Origin: Granulicella pectinivorans
Lineage (GTDB): Bacteria; Acidobacteriota; Terriglobia; Terriglobales; Acidobacteriaceae
Assembly: GCF_900114625.1 (NCBI RefSeq)
Contig: NZ_FOZL01000001.1
Location: forward strand, 1,674,001 to 1,738,000
Length of the DNA stretch: 64,000 nt
Direction of reading: 5' to 3'
This document shows positions 41,830 through 51,412 of the stretch, piece by piece; the stretch's first letter is position 1, and every line of letters starts with the position of its first letter. The position numbers were made by a program, and so were the translations under genes. Under the pieces are notes generated by a model, which did no database searches, was not told the origin of the DNA, and saw only the letters and a list, made by a program, of their open reading frames with translations.

Positions 41830-42380
41830 TGAAAATCGCTCGCAGTCTCCTTGGCCTCGCGCTTCTCTTCCCGCTGACGGGGCTCGCCCAGAATAAGCCC
41901 GCTGAACCGCCTGCGCCAGAACAACCCCAGGCAGTGATGCATACCTATCGCCTGACCTACACCCTTACCGAAAGTGAAGCCGGAAAGCGAGTCGGCGTGC
42001 AGCACATCTCGATGACCAGCTCCGCCGACAATCATTCCTCTGTCGCCAAGATAGGTAGCCGCATTCCCATCGCGACGGGATCCTACTCCAACACCGACTC
42101 CAAGGCCGTGCAAACTCAGATGACCTATCTCGATATTGGGTTGAATATAGCGGGTCGGTTGCGTGAACTCGGATATGGTCTGCAGGTCCAGAGCAAGATA
42201 GAGCAGTCGAGCATGGCCGATGCGCCACCCGCCACTCCCGCCGACCCAGTGATTCGTCAGGAGAGCGTCGAGCTTGACGCCATTGTGACCTTGGGAAAAC
42301 CAATCACGCTCGGCTCACTCGATATCCCGGGAAGCAACCGTCATACCGACATCGAGTTACTCGTCGAGCGCGTCCCCTAA
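41829..42380 (+). CDS. Secreted protein of unknown function in sigma operon
   Basis: The 183-residue product has a signal peptide (SLLGLALLFPLTGLAQ) and a proline-rich linker (PAEPPAPEQP), then a beta-type domain (HTYRLTYTLTESEAGKRVG..., LDAIVTLGKPITLGSLDIPG). The ATG overlaps the anti-sigma stop by one base, so it is third in the operon and may be a target or sensor of the same stress response. No family is recognised. A strong terminator follows. Confidence 0.6.
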   Translation: MKIARSLLGLALLFPLTGLAQNKPAEPPAPEQPQAVMHTYRLTYTLTESEAGKRVGVQHISMTSSADNHSSVAKIGSRIPIATGSYSNTDSKAVQTQMTYLDIGLNIAGRLRELGYGLQVQSKIEQSSMADAPPATPADPVIRQESVELDAIVTLGKPITLGSLDIPGSNRHTDIELLVERVP

Positions 42381-42410
42381 CCAACCGTCAGGATTTTGTT
42401 ACCAGTGAAG

Positions 42411-42448
42411 AGCACGCCCAGGCTACTGCAAGGGCGTGCTTTTTCTTT
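42411..42448 (+). terminator. Rho-independent terminator of the sigma operon
   Basis: AGCACGCCC (42411-42419) pairs with GGGCGTGCT (42432-42440) and is followed by TTTTTCTTT. It is the textbook form. Confidence 0.9.
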
Positions 42449-42564
42449 GTCATGTAACCCACGGAACCGAAGAATAAGCTTTGCCGTATCGCCAGAAAAC
42501 GGCTAACGTCGTGTGTACCGGGCTTTCCGAATAAAATTCTGCGTTCTTCCTGGAGCGACCTCGC

Positions 42565-43455
42565 ATGGCTTTGCGTATCACGAACCTTTCGAAGACCTAT
42601 GGCAACGGCGTCAAGGCGTTGCAGAACCTCTCGCTGACCATCGGAAACAACATGTTCGGTCTGCTCGGTCCCAACGGGGCAGGGAAGTCCACCCTCATGC
42701 GCACCATCGCCACCCTCCAGGAGCCCGACACCGGCGAGATCTTCCTCGACGACGTCAACGTCCTCAAGGAGAAGGACAAGGTCCGCGGCCTGCTCGGCTA
42801 TCTCCCTCAGGAGTTCGGCGTCTACCCCAAGATGTCCGCGCTCGACATGCTCGACCACCTCGCCGTCATGAAGGGCATCACGCACTCCGGCCAGCGCAGG
42901 GAGATCGTCGACGCACTCCTCCAGCAGACCAACCTCTGGGACGCCCGCAAGAAGAACCTCGGCGGCTACTCCGGCGGCATGAAGCAGCGCTTCGGCATCG
43001 CGCAGGCCCTGCTCGCCAACCCCAAACTCATCATCGTCGACGAGCCCACCGCCGGCCTCGACCCCGCCGAGCGCAACCGCTTCCTCAACCTCCTCGGCTC
43101 CATCGGCCGCGACACCGTCGTCATCCTCTCCACGCACATCGTCGGCGACGTCCGCGAGCTCTGCCCTCGCATGGCCGTCATCGCCGGCGGACAGGTTCTG
43201 CTCGAAGGCGCTCCCGAAGAGACCCTCGCCACCCTGCACGGCCGCATCTTCTCGAAGCTCGTCTCCAGCCAGGAAGAGATGACCGCCATCGGCGAAGGCT
43301 ACACTGTCGTCTCGACGCAGCTCTCCGGCGGCAAGCACGAGGTCCGCGTCTACGCCGAATCCGACCCAGGCGAGGGCTTCACGCCCGTCGAGCAGAACCT
43401 TGAAGACGTCTACTTCCTGACCATCAAGCAGCCCAGGCCCGCAGTCGCAGCCTAG
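42565..43455 (+). CDS. ABC transporter ATP-binding protein
   Basis: The 296-residue ATPase shows Walker A (GPNGAGKST, near residue 40), the Q-loop LGYLPQEFGVYP, the signature GGYSGGMKQRF, Walker B (LIIVDEPTAGLD) and the switch His (LSTHIV). The C-terminal 80 residues are a linker. It is the only ATPase gene adjacent to the permease-peptidase fusion, 34 bases downstream, and should power it. This pairing resembles uncharacterised acidobacterial and Bacteroidetes systems where the permease carries an M1 domain. Confidence 0.9.
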   Translation: MALRITNLSKTYGNGVKALQNLSLTIGNNMFGLLGPNGAGKSTLMRTIATLQEPDTGEIFLDDVNVLKEKDKVRGLLGYLPQEFGVYPKMSALDMLDHLAVMKGITHSGQRREIVDALLQQTNLWDARKKNLGGYSGGMKQRFGIAQALLANPKLIIVDEPTAGLDPAERNRFLNLLGSIGRDTVVILSTHIVGDVRELCPRMAVIAGGQVLLEGAPEETLATLHGRIFSKLVSSQEEMTAIGEGYTVVSTQLSGGKHEVRVYAESDPGEGFTPVEQNLEDVYFLTIKQPRPAVAA

Positions 43456-43489
43456 CCTTCCCCACAGAGACGTCGACAAGGATAAAACG

Positions 43490-46400
43490 ATGGGCATGTT
43501 CCTGAATTTCTTCTTCTTCGAGTTGAAGCTTCGTGCCAAGGGCGCGCTCGCTTACTCGTTCTTCGCCGTCTTTTTCTTCCTCGCGTTCTTTGGAGTTGCC
43601 GCGGAAGACTTCATGATCGGACCGGGTAAAGTTCTACTCAACGGACCGTACGAGACCGCGCAGATCCAGATGCTCTTCAGTTTCTTCGGGATGATTCTGG
43701 TGGCCGGTATCTTCGGCCCGGCCATCTTGCGCGACTTCCAGTTGAATACCTATCAACTCATCTTCACCAAGCCCCTCAGCAAGTTCGCCTACCTCGGGGG
43801 CCGATGGCTTGGATCGTTCGTCACGACCGTCTTTGTCTTCAGTGGCCTCATCTTCGGCGAGCTCGCCGGGTCGCTCGCACCTTGGGTGGATCACACACGT
43901 TTGCTTCCCGTCGACGGTCATCTCGTCGCGATGATTCTGAAGACCTTCATCCAGATTCCACTGATCCAGGCCTTCTTTCTAGGGGCCTCATTTTTCTGCG
44001 TAGCCGCGCTCACCCGCAAGCTGGTCATCGTCTATCTGCAGGGCATCGGACTGTTTGTGGTGTATCTCGGTTTCCTCTTTTCCGTACTCACGGCTCGCTC
44101 CCTCAATCGCTTCTGGCCATCCGTCTTCGATCCACTCGGCAACGTACTCATCGACTCCGTCACCCGTTATTGGACCGTAGCCGACCGCAACGGAATGATG
44201 ATTCCGTGGCATGGCGAGTTTCTCTACAACCGGCTCCTCTGGATCGGAGTGGGGTGTGTAGCACTGCTTGTTGCCTATATCTTTTTCCCGATGCAGGGCG
44301 AAGCGGTCACCGTCCGCTCCGGAAAAAAACGCAACCTGGAGGCGGACGAGGAGCTCGGACCTCCACGGCCCACTTTCCATGTCGTGCTGCCAAGAGTCAC
44401 CCAGATATTTGGTCTGGCAACAACCTGGGCTCAGTTCATCTCCATGATGCGAGTCCGGATGAAGAACATCTTCTCCGAAGTTCTCTTCTGGGCTATCTGC
44501 CTCATGATGGTCGGTCTGAATCTGCTCACTGGTCGAGTTGCCGGCCGCATCAACGGTGCGAATGTCTATCCAGTCACCTACCTCATGTTGCAGGCGGTCG
44601 AGAACTGGTCCATCCTTCTGCTCTACATCATCGTGACCATCTACGCCGGTGAACTGATCTGGCGAGAGCGGGACACGAAGTTTGAATTGATCCACGACGC
44701 GCTGCCGTTCGCAGGCTGGGTCGACTGGATGAGCAAGTTTGCGGCGATCTGCATCGTGCAGCTCGCGATCCTTACCGTCGTGCTCCTCACAGGCGTTCTC
44801 AGTCAGGCGATGCAGGGATACTTCCGGTTCGAGCTGGGGCAGTACTTCAAGGAACTCTACCTCATTACGTTCGTGATGATCTGCACGTTCGCCCTGTTCT
44901 GTATGGCGATCCAGACATTCGTCAAGAACAAATTCGTCGGTCACGCCATCGCCATCGCGGTCTTCTTCATCCCCACCTTCATTACCCGGTGGGGCTGGAT
45001 TGACGTCCTGTACCTTTTCAACAACCCCGTGAGCTACACCTATTCGGACATGAATGGCTACGGCCATTTCGTAAAACCGCTGTTCTGGGAGGATTTTTAC
45101 TGGCTCGCGTTCGCCTGCTTGCTCGCCGTCTTCGCCATTGCACTAGCGCAGCGCGGCACAGAAGCCCCCTTCGGCGAGCGCTGGCGCAACGCCAAGCTTC
45201 GCCTCCCCTCCATGCTTCCCATCGCCGCCCTCTTCGCCCTCGCCTTCCTTGGATCGGGCGCCTGGATCTACTACAACACACACGTCCTCAACGAAATCCG
45301 CACCGACCAGGAACAGCGTCATCGCCAGGCCGACTACGAGAAGCTCTACAAAAAATACGAGCGTCTCCCGCAACCGAAGATCACCGACGTCGACACCAGG
45401 GTCAACCTCCTGCCCGAGACCCGCTCCTTCGAAGCCACCGGCACCTTCACGCTGAAAAACAAGACCGATCAGCCCATCCCGGACATCCACATCAACGCCA
45501 CCAAGGAGTCGGTCGACGAAGTCACCTTCGATCGACCCTCGCACATCACCCTCTCCGATCCCAAACACTGGTACACCATCTACCATCTCGAAACGCCCCT
45601 CGCTCCCGGCGAAGAGATGAAGATGTTCTTCAAGGCGTCCTATCACTCGCATGGCTTCCGCAACAACGGCGAGCGCCCCGAACTCGTCGCCAACGGCACC
45701 TTCTTCGATCAGGACTACTTCCCGCATCTCGGCTACAACCGCGGGCAGGAGCTCGACAACCCCGTCCGGCGCAAGGAAGAAAAACTCGGCCCCCTCGAAG
45801 AACTCGCCCCACGCGGCGACCCCTACTACACCAACGTCAATCTCTTTACCCCGGACGGCGACTGGATCACTTATCACACCATCGTCAGCACCGCCCCCGA
45901 CCAGATCGCGCTCTCGCCCGGCTATCTCCAGAAGCAGTGGAAGCAGAACGGCCGCAACTACTTCGAGTACTCCATGGGCCAGACCAAAATGCTCGAGTTC
46001 TACGACTACAACTCCGGCCGCTACGACGTAAAGCGTGCCGTCTATCAGGGCGTCAACGGCCCCATCAATATCGAGGTCTATCACGACCCCAAGCATGAGT
46101 TCGACAACGACGACATGATCGAAGCCTCCAAAAAGGGCCTCGAATACTACGAAAAGAACTACGGCCCCTTCCAGTTTGGCCAGTACCGCATCCTCGAGTA
46201 CCCGCGCTACCGCACCTTCGCCCAGTCGTTCCCCAACACCATCCCCTTCTCGGAAGGCATCGGCTTCATCGGCAAGGTCGAAAAGCCCGACGACATCGAC
46301 TTCACCTACTTCGTCACCGACCACGAACTCGCGCACCAGTGGTGGGCGCACCAACTCATCGGCGGTGCCGTCCTCGGCTCCAACATGATGTCCGAGTCCT

Positions 46401-47098
46401 TCGCCGAGTACTCCGCCCTCCGCGTCATGGAGAAGAAGTACGGCGCTGCCAACATGCGTAAGTTTTTACGTTACGAATTGGACGGCTACCTCCGCGGGCG
46501 CGCCGGGGAAGTCCGCCACGAACCGCCTCTGGTCCTCGTGCAGAACGAGCCTTACGTCTGGTATCAAAAGGGTTCACTCGTCCTCTACGGCCTCTCCGAC
46601 TACATCGGCGAGGACAAGGTCAACCTCGCCCTCAAGACTCTGCTCGACAAGTACAAGTTCGCCGGTCCGCCCTATCCCGACACCCGCGCCCTCACCGCGG
46701 AGCTACGTGCCGTCACCCCGCCGGAGCTCCAGTACCTCATCACCGACATGTTCGAGACCATCACCCTCTACGACAACAAGACCACGACCGCCACCTACGT
46801 CGAGACCCCCGACCATACGTTCAAAGTCACGATGCATGTGGATGCGAAGAAGCTGAAGGCCGACGGCACCGGCAACGAAACCGTCGCACCGTTGAACGAC
46901 CTCATCGAGCTGGGCGTCTTCAAGGGAGAAAAGAACCACGAAGTACCTCTTCACGTAGAAAAGAGGTGGATCAATCAACCCACATCGACCTTCGAGTTCA
47001 TCGTGGACGAGAAGCCCACGCGAGCAGGCATCGATCCGTTCAACAAACTCATCGACCGCAACCCGGAAGACAACACGGTCGACATCACGAAGCAGTAA
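43490..47098 (+). CDS. ABC permease fused to an M1-type metallopeptidase
   Basis: The 1202-residue protein has two halves. The N-terminal 570 residues are an ABC-2-like permease with about 12 hydrophobic segments in two blocks, separated by a basic linker. The C-terminal 630 residues are an M1 peptidase domain: zinc site in DHELAHQWWAHQLI (HExxH near residue 945), with the third ligand Glu in ESFAEYSALRVM about 20 residues later. It may transport and process peptides at the cell surface. ATG at 43490 has only a weak AAGGA upstream. Codon use shifts at about 45140-45200, near the domain border: mixed before, strongly C-ending after. Confidence 0.88.
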   Translation: MGMFLNFFFFELKLRAKGALAYSFFAVFFFLAFFGVAAEDFMIGPGKVLLNGPYETAQIQMLFSFFGMILVAGIFGPAILRDFQLNTYQLIFTKPLSKFAYLGGRWLGSFVTTVFVFSGLIFGELAGSLAPWVDHTRLLPVDGHLVAMILKTFIQIPLIQAFFLGASFFCVAALTRKLVIVYLQGIGLFVVYLGFLFSVLTARSLNRFWPSVFDPLGNVLIDSVTRYWTVADRNGMMIPWHGEFLYNRLLWIGVGCVALLVAYIFFPMQGEAVTVRSGKKRNLEADEELGPPRPTFHVVLPRVTQIFGLATTWAQFISMMRVRMKNIFSEVLFWAICLMMVGLNLLTGRVAGRINGANVYPVTYLMLQAVENWSILLLYIIVTIYAGELIWRERDTKFELIHDALPFAGWVDWMSKFAAICIVQLAILTVVLLTGVLSQAMQGYFRFELGQYFKELYLITFVMICTFALFCMAIQTFVKNKFVGHAIAIAVFFIPTFITRWGWIDVLYLFNNPVSYTYSDMNGYGHFVKPLFWEDFYWLAFACLLAVFAIALAQRGTEAPFGERWRNAKLRLPSMLPIAALFALAFLGSGAWIYYNTHVLNEIRTDQEQRHRQADYEKLYKKYERLPQPKITDVDTRVNLLPETRSFEATGTFTLKNKTDQPIPDIHINATKESVDEVTFDRPSHITLSDPKHWYTIYHLETPLAPGEEMKMFFKASYHSHGFRNNGERPELVANGTFFDQDYFPHLGYNRGQELDNPVRRKEEKLGPLEELAPRGDPYYTNVNLFTPDGDWITYHTIVSTAPDQIALSPGYLQKQWKQNGRNYFEYSMGQTKMLEFYDYNSGRYDVKRAVYQGVNGPINIEVYHDPKHEFDNDDMIEASKKGLEYYEKNYGPFQFGQYRILEYPRYRTFAQSFPNTIPFSEGIGFIGKVEKPDDIDFTYFVTDHELAHQWWAHQLIGGAVLGSNMMSESFAEYSALRVMEKKYGAANMRKFLRYELDGYLRGRAGEVRHEPPLVLVQNEPYVWYQKGSLVLYGLSDYIGEDKVNLALKTLLDKYKFAGPPYPDTRALTAELRAVTPPELQYLITDMFETITLYDNKTTTATYVETPDHTFKVTMHVDAKKLKADGTGNETVAPLNDLIELGVFKGEKNHEVPLHVEKRWINQPTSTFEFIVDEKPTRAGIDPFNKLIDRNPEDNTVDITKQ

Positions 47099-47221
47099 GG
47101 CGGATCTCCTCGTGGGTCGGAATGCCACGCCTGCCAACGGAAGGCCCGCACGATTCCACGTCACCACGACCGGTAGACACGTCACGAAAGACCGCCGCCC
47201 GCGCAGGGCGCTTTAAACAAG

Positions 47222-47249
47222 AAGAAGGGCCCCGACCGGGGCCCTTCTT
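47222..47249. terminator. Bidirectional terminator
   Basis: A 12-bp perfect stem (AAGAAGGGCCCC with GGGGCCCTTCTT around GACC) lies between the converging fusion gene and the small secreted protein. Confidence 0.87.
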
Positions 47250-47275
47250 GTTGCATGCGCTGCTGGCGGAGAAAA

Positions 47276-47614
47276 TTAGGCTCCGGGAGCGGTGATGCCG
47301 TGCTCGATCGCTGCCTTGTAGCCAGCCTCGAAGGAGGAGCGGTATGCTTCCTTCGCATTGCCCTTCACGGGAGGGTGGACGTACAGGTGAGAGACCTTGG
47401 GGTCGATCTTGCGCTTGGTCAGGGTGTCGAGCTTCGCAGCCTCGATACCATCGCGATAGCCCTGCTGGGCCTGCTCGGTACCGGCGGGAGGGGTGTTCCA
47501 ATCCTGAACGGCGCTGTTCTGGTTCTGGGAAGACTGGGCGAGCGCCACAAAGGGAACGCTGCTCATAATCGCCACTGCAAACAGTGGTGTAGCAAAACGG
47601 GTTAGCTTACGCAT
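47276..47614 (-). CDS. Small secreted protein of unknown function
   Basis: The 112-residue product has a Sec signal (PLFAVAIMSSVPFVALAQ). The mature part is hydrophilic (SSQNQNSAVQDW..., GYRDGIEAAKLDTLTKRKIDP, HPPVKGNAKEAYRSSFEAGY) with two short helical 'G...G...A' repeats that look like a conserved small acidobacterial family. AAAGGAAAG before ATG supports the start. It is divergent from glmS, sharing a 190-base promoter region. Confidence 0.6.
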   Translation of the reverse strand: MRKLTRFATPLFAVAIMSSVPFVALAQSSQNQNSAVQDWNTPPAGTEQAQQGYRDGIEAAKLDTLTKRKIDPKVSHLYVHPPVKGNAKEAYRSSFEAGYKAAIEHGITAPGA

Positions 47615-47795
47615 ATTACTTTCCTTTAGACCCCTTACAGGATCTACATTTCTAACGGGTTAGATGCACCCGAGAGCAAGACGAACCTTACTCCTCTTAA
47701 GTTGCAATATGCAAGCACTTTGGTTGCTTATTCTTACTTATTCTTGGTCATGGAATGTAACTCCGTAACCGGGCTTCACACGCACTTTTCGCATC

Positions 47796-47801
47796 TACAA
47801 T
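47796..47801 (+). promoter_or_regulatory. -10 element of glmS, leaderless
   Basis: TACAAT ends six bases before ATG at 47808. CTTCAC at 47774 is a possible -35 with 16-base spacing. The tight spacing leaves no room for a Shine-Dalgarno sequence or a glmS ribozyme. Confidence 0.5.
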
Positions 47802-47807
47802 CACACT

Positions 47808-49766
47808 ATGTGCGGAATTGTCGGTTACATCGGTCCAAAGCCTCCCGTCCCCATCATCATCGAAGGTCTGCGTCGTCTGGAGTATCGCGGTTATGACTCC
47901 GCAGGCATCGCCGTCGCTGGCGGGCCGGTCCAGGCCAACGGATCCTCTCTCGTGCTGCGCCGCGCCCCGGGCAAACTCCGCAACCTCGAAGCCGTCATCG
48001 CCGAGCGCCCCATCGAAGGCACCTTCGGCATCGGACACACCCGCTGGGCCACCCACGGACGCCCCACCGAGGAGAACGCACACCCTCACCGCGACGGCAC
48101 CGGAACCCTCGTCGTCGTCCATAACGGCATTGTGGAGAACTACTTAGCCCTCAAGGCCACCCTCATCGCCAAGGGCCATACCTTCGTCTCCGAGACCGAC
48201 ACCGAAATCATCGCGCACCTCATCCAGGATGAGCTCGAACTCGCCAGCGCCACACCCCACGAGCACGAAACGGTCGAGGAAGCCAACGAATCCGAGGCTG
48301 TTCTGGGCGACCGCACCAGGCCCAGCCTGCCCCTCGAAGAGGCCGTCCGCCGCGCCGTCAAGCGCGTCACCGGCGCCTTCGCCATCGGCGTCATGAGCGC
48401 CCACGAGCCCGATAAACTCGTCGCCGCCCGCATGGGCCCGCCCGCCGTCATCGGCATCGGCGAAGGCGAGTACTTCGTCGCCTCCGACGTTCCCGGCATC
48501 CTCCACCACACCCGCAACATGCACTTCCTCCAGGACGGTGAGATCGCCGTCCTCACCCCCGCCGGAGTCACCATCACCGACTTCCAGGGCGCGCCTCTGC
48601 CCCTCAAGGTCGTCCGCATCGCCTGGGACCCCATTCAAGCCGAAAAAGCCGGCTACAAGCACTTCATGCTCAAGGAGATCAACGAGCAGCCCCGCGCCAT
48701 CCGCGACACCACCCTCGGTCGCGTCTCGCTCGAAACCGGCAAGGTCTTCCTCGCCGAGATGCAGATCTCCGAGCAGGAGTTCAAGGATGCCACCCAGATC
48801 ACCATCGCCGCCTGCGGCACCAGTTGGCACGCAGGCCTCGCCGGCAAGTTCATGATCGAGCGCCTCGCCCGCCTGCCCGTTGACGTCGACTACGCCAGCG
48901 AGTACCGCTACCGCGACCCCATCGCCGATTCCAAAGGACTCGGCCTCCTCATCACCCAGTCCGGCGAAACCGCCGACACCATCGCCGCGCAAAAGGAACT
49001 CATCGCCAAGGGCTCCAAAACCCTCGCCATCTGCAACGTCGTCGGCGCAGCCGTCTCCCGTGAGGCCCAGGGAACCATCACCACCAACGCCGGCCCGGAG
49101 ATAGGCGTCGCCTCCACAAAGGCCTTCACCGCCCAGCTCACCGCCCTCTTCCTCTTCGCCCTCTATCTCGCGCAGGTCCGCGGGACGATCACCGAAGCCC
49201 AGTCCCGCGAACTCGTCGACGAACTCTCCAAGGTTCCCGGCAAGGTGGAAGAGATCCTCCGTTCCATCGACGACCAATGCTGCACCCTCGCCAAGTCCTT
49301 CTCCACCGCCCGCGATTTCCTCTTCCTCGGCCGCGGCATCCACTACCCCATCGCCCTCGAAGGCGCTCTCAAGCTCAAGGAGATCAGTTACATCCACGCC
49401 GAGGGCTACCCCGCAGGCGAGATGAAGCATGGCCCCAACGCCCTCATCGACGAGACCCTTCCGGTCGTCTGCATCGCCACCAAGGACCCCAACGACCCCT
49501 CCTCCGTCCTCAAGTACGAGAAGACCCTTTCGAACATCCAGGAGGTCACCGCCCGCTCCGGCCGTGTCATCGCCGTCGCCATCAACGGCGACGACCAGAT
49601 CGGCCAGCTCGTCGAGCACGTCATCCACATTCCCCAGGCACCCGAGCTCCTTCTGCCTATTCTGGAGGTGGTTCCCCTCCAGCTCCTCGCCTACCACATC
49701 GCCGTACGCCGCGGTTGCGACGTAGATCAACCCCGCAACCTCGCGAAATCGGTTACGGTGGAGTAG
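47808..49766 (+). CDS. glmS: Glutamine-fructose-6-phosphate aminotransferase
   Basis: The 652-residue enzyme makes glucosamine-6-phosphate from fructose-6-phosphate and glutamine for cell-wall and outer-membrane synthesis. The N-terminal glutaminase starts MCGIVGYIG with Cys as the nucleophile after Met removal, with GHTRWATHG near residue 77. Two SIS sugar-binding domains follow ([16 protein letters not shown]..., and [20 protein letters not shown]) and it ends NLAKSVTVE. It is about 40 residues longer than the usual 609 because of an acidic insert at residues 145-175 ([16 protein letters not shown]). A -10-like TACAAT six bases before ATG suggests a leaderless mRNA. Confidence 0.96.
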   Translation: MCGIVGYIGPKPPVPIIIEGLRRLEYRGYDSAGIAVAGGPVQANGSSLVLRRAPGKLRNLEAVIAERPIEGTFGIGHTRWATHGRPTEENAHPHRDGTGTLVVVHNGIVENYLALKATLIAKGHTFVSETDTEIIAHLIQDELELASATPHEHETVEEANESEAVLGDRTRPSLPLEEAVRRAVKRVTGAFAIGVMSAHEPDKLVAARMGPPAVIGIGEGEYFVASDVPGILHHTRNMHFLQDGEIAVLTPAGVTITDFQGAPLPLKVVRIAWDPIQAEKAGYKHFMLKEINEQPRAIRDTTLGRVSLETGKVFLAEMQISEQEFKDATQITIAACGTSWHAGLAGKFMIERLARLPVDVDYASEYRYRDPIADSKGLGLLITQSGETADTIAAQKELIAKGSKTLAICNVVGAAVSREAQGTITTNAGPEIGVASTKAFTAQLTALFLFALYLAQVRGTITEAQSRELVDELSKVPGKVEEILRSIDDQCCTLAKSFSTARDFLFLGRGIHYPIALEGALKLKEISYIHAEGYPAGEMKHGPNALIDETLPVVCIATKDPNDPSSVLKYEKTLSNIQEVTARSGRVIAVAINGDDQIGQLVEHVIHIPQAPELLLPILEVVPLQLLAYHIAVRRGCDVDQPRNLAKSVTVE

Positions 49767-49815
49767 CGTGACCCGCTTACGCCGAAACGGCGTCTACCGA
49801 ACAAGAGGATTCAGC

Positions 49816-50514
49816 ATGACGATGCAAAATCTCGTGGGGCGTCTCGGCCTTTTGGCCCTGGCGCTCGGCGTCAGCACCGCAGCATACGGACAGGCCGAGG
49901 TTACCGCCTCGCAGGCCATGGAGCTTTCCGCCTTTGGCGCCGCCACGGGGACGTTTACAGGGCTCGAAAATACCCGCAACTTCGGCATGACGGCCGGAGC
50001 CGATCTCGCCTTCCGCCCCTTCTTCGGCGTACGCCCAGCCCTGGAGATCCGCGGAACCTACCCGTTCGATAAAGGCGCGGTACTCGGCCTGAAGGATGGC
50101 CTCATCGGCGTCCGGCTTATGAAGAGCTATGGCCGCTTCGAACCCTACCTCGACGGCCTCTGGGGTCGCGGCGAAATCACCTACGTCGGCGGCTTCATCG
50201 TCGGCAACTTCCGCTACGATCGCACCACCTCGAACGTCTGGTCCGGTGGCGGTGGCTTCGACTACCGCCTCACCAACCACTTCGGCATCAAGGCCGACGC
50301 CCAGGTCCAGCGCTGGTCCACGCCGGTCACCAACTCCGGCAAGGTCTACCCCGTGCCCGTCAGCCTCGGCGTAACCTACCACTTCGACTTCAATCACCAC
50401 TACAAGATGCACCGCACCCGCCCCGCCCGCGTCTACGACGCACCACCCCCACCGTCCGTGGAAGTAGCCCCACCCCCACCGCCACCCCCGACGTCCCCGG
50501 CCCCCAACCTCTAA
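49816..50514 (+). CDS. Outer-membrane beta-barrel protein with proline-rich tail
   Basis: The 232-residue protein has a signal peptide (LGLLALALGVSTAAYGQ) and beta strands with FGMTAGADLAFRPFF, GVRPALEIRGTYPFD, YVGGFIVGNFRYD and VSLGVTYHFDF, so an OmpA/porin-like barrel. After the last strand come a basic His-rich link and a poly-proline tail (PPPPSVEVAPPPPPPP), which could cross the periplasm or bind peptidoglycan partners. MTMQNLV at 49816 follows GAGGATTCAGC. The frame is open to 49768. It shares the barrel pattern of the protein at 16356. A terminator hairpin follows. Confidence 0.72.
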   Translation: MTMQNLVGRLGLLALALGVSTAAYGQAEVTASQAMELSAFGAATGTFTGLENTRNFGMTAGADLAFRPFFGVRPALEIRGTYPFDKGAVLGLKDGLIGVRLMKSYGRFEPYLDGLWGRGEITYVGGFIVGNFRYDRTTSNVWSGGGGFDYRLTNHFGIKADAQVQRWSTPVTNSGKVYPVPVSLGVTYHFDFNHHYKMHRTRPARVYDAPPPPSVEVAPPPPPPPTSPAPNL

Positions 50515-50532
50515 GTGCCACCCACGCGGGTG

Positions 50533-50562
50533 CCCCCACATCTCGCTTTTGAGATGTGGGGG
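50533..50562. terminator. Bidirectional terminator
   Basis: CCCCCACATCTC (50533-50544) pairs perfectly with GAGATGTGGGGG (50551-50562) around GCTTTT. It lies between the converging porin-like and LytTR genes. Confidence 0.82.
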
Positions 50563-50587
50563 GGAGGCCTCAAAACATCTCAGAAGC

Positions 50588-51412
50588 CTACAAATTGAAC
50601 AGATCCCGCAGCCGCTTCGTCTGCGCCCGGCTTACTGGAATCTCCGTCTTCTTCGGGTCGTCCATCCGCAGTTGATAGGTCGATTTGAACCAGGGCACAA
50701 CCTCCCGTATGTGCTGAATATTCACCACATACGAACGGTGTGCCCGCCAGAAAGCCTCCGGATCGAGCTGATCCATCAGCTCCTCCAGCGTCCGGCAGTT
50801 GGAGTGCCCTTCGATCGTCGGCGTCACTACCGAGATCGCCCCCTCTTCAATCGAAGCAAAGCAGATATCCCTCTGGTCCACCAGCAAAAGCCGGTTCTGC
50901 GCCCGCACAATCACCTTGCTGGAGTTCGCCCGCGGAGCAGACACCGGGGCCGCGCTCGCCTGGGCCTGCTCTCCCACCAGCCGCAGCAGCGCATCCAGCT
51001 TCGCGCTCGTATCGGGGTCCGAAGCCGCCGCCATCCGAGCCCGAGCCTTCTCGATCGTCTGCAGCACCCTCGACCGGTCAAACGGCTTCAGCAGATAATC
51101 GACCGCATTCACCTCGAACGCCCGCACAGCATACTGGTCGTACGCGGTGGCAAACACCACCTGCGGCATCTTGGTCTTTTTATCCAGCAGCTTTTTCAGG
51201 ACCGCGAACCCATCCAGCCCGGGCATCTGCACATCCAGAAACACCAGGTCAGGCTTCAGCGTTCGAATCAGCTCCACCGCGTCGATGCCGTTCGACCCCT
51301 GCCCGACCACCTCGACCGTAGCCGCCTCCAGCAGGTAGGCAAGCTCCTGACGCGCGAGCGGTTCGTCGTCGATCAGGACTACGCGGAGGGTGGGTTTGTT
51401 GGCACTAGTCAC
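50588..51412 (-). CDS. LytTR-type response regulator
   Basis: The 274-residue protein has a receiver domain (RVVLIDDEPLARQELAYLL with two acidic residues, phospho-Asp in LVFLDVQMPGLDG, then VVFATAYDQYAVRAF and YLLKPF) and a C-terminal LytTR DNA-binding domain (RAQNRLLLVDQRDICFASIEEG, then FWRAHRSYVVNIQHIREVVP). LytTR regulators often control cell-surface or competence genes. GTG at 51412, overlapping the upstream stop by eight bases, is chosen; ATG at 51457 in the same frame is an alternative. Its kinase is not in the window. Confidence 0.92.
   Translation of the reverse strand: MTSANKPTLRVVLIDDEPLARQELAYLLEAATVEVVGQGSNGIDAVELIRTLKPDLVFLDVQMPGLDGFAVLKKLLDKKTKMPQVVFATAYDQYAVRAFEVNAVDYLLKPFDRSRVLQTIEKARARMAAASDPDTSAKLDALLRLVGEQAQASAAPVSAPRANSSKVIVRAQNRLLLVDQRDICFASIEEGAISVVTPTIEGHSNCRTLEELMDQLDPEAFWRAHRSYVVNIQHIREVVPWFKSTYQLRMDDPKKTEIPVSRAQTKRLRDLFNL

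Noticed and set aside
47615..47807. glmS ribozyme upstream of glmS
   Set aside because: The -10 lies six bases before ATG, leaving no leader, and no ribozyme core is seen.
48144..49730. 528-codon open frame antisense to glmS
   Set aside because: It mirrors the C-ending codons of glmS, is low in complexity (Gly/Asp/Leu-rich) and has no ribosome-binding site. It is a shadow of a real gene.
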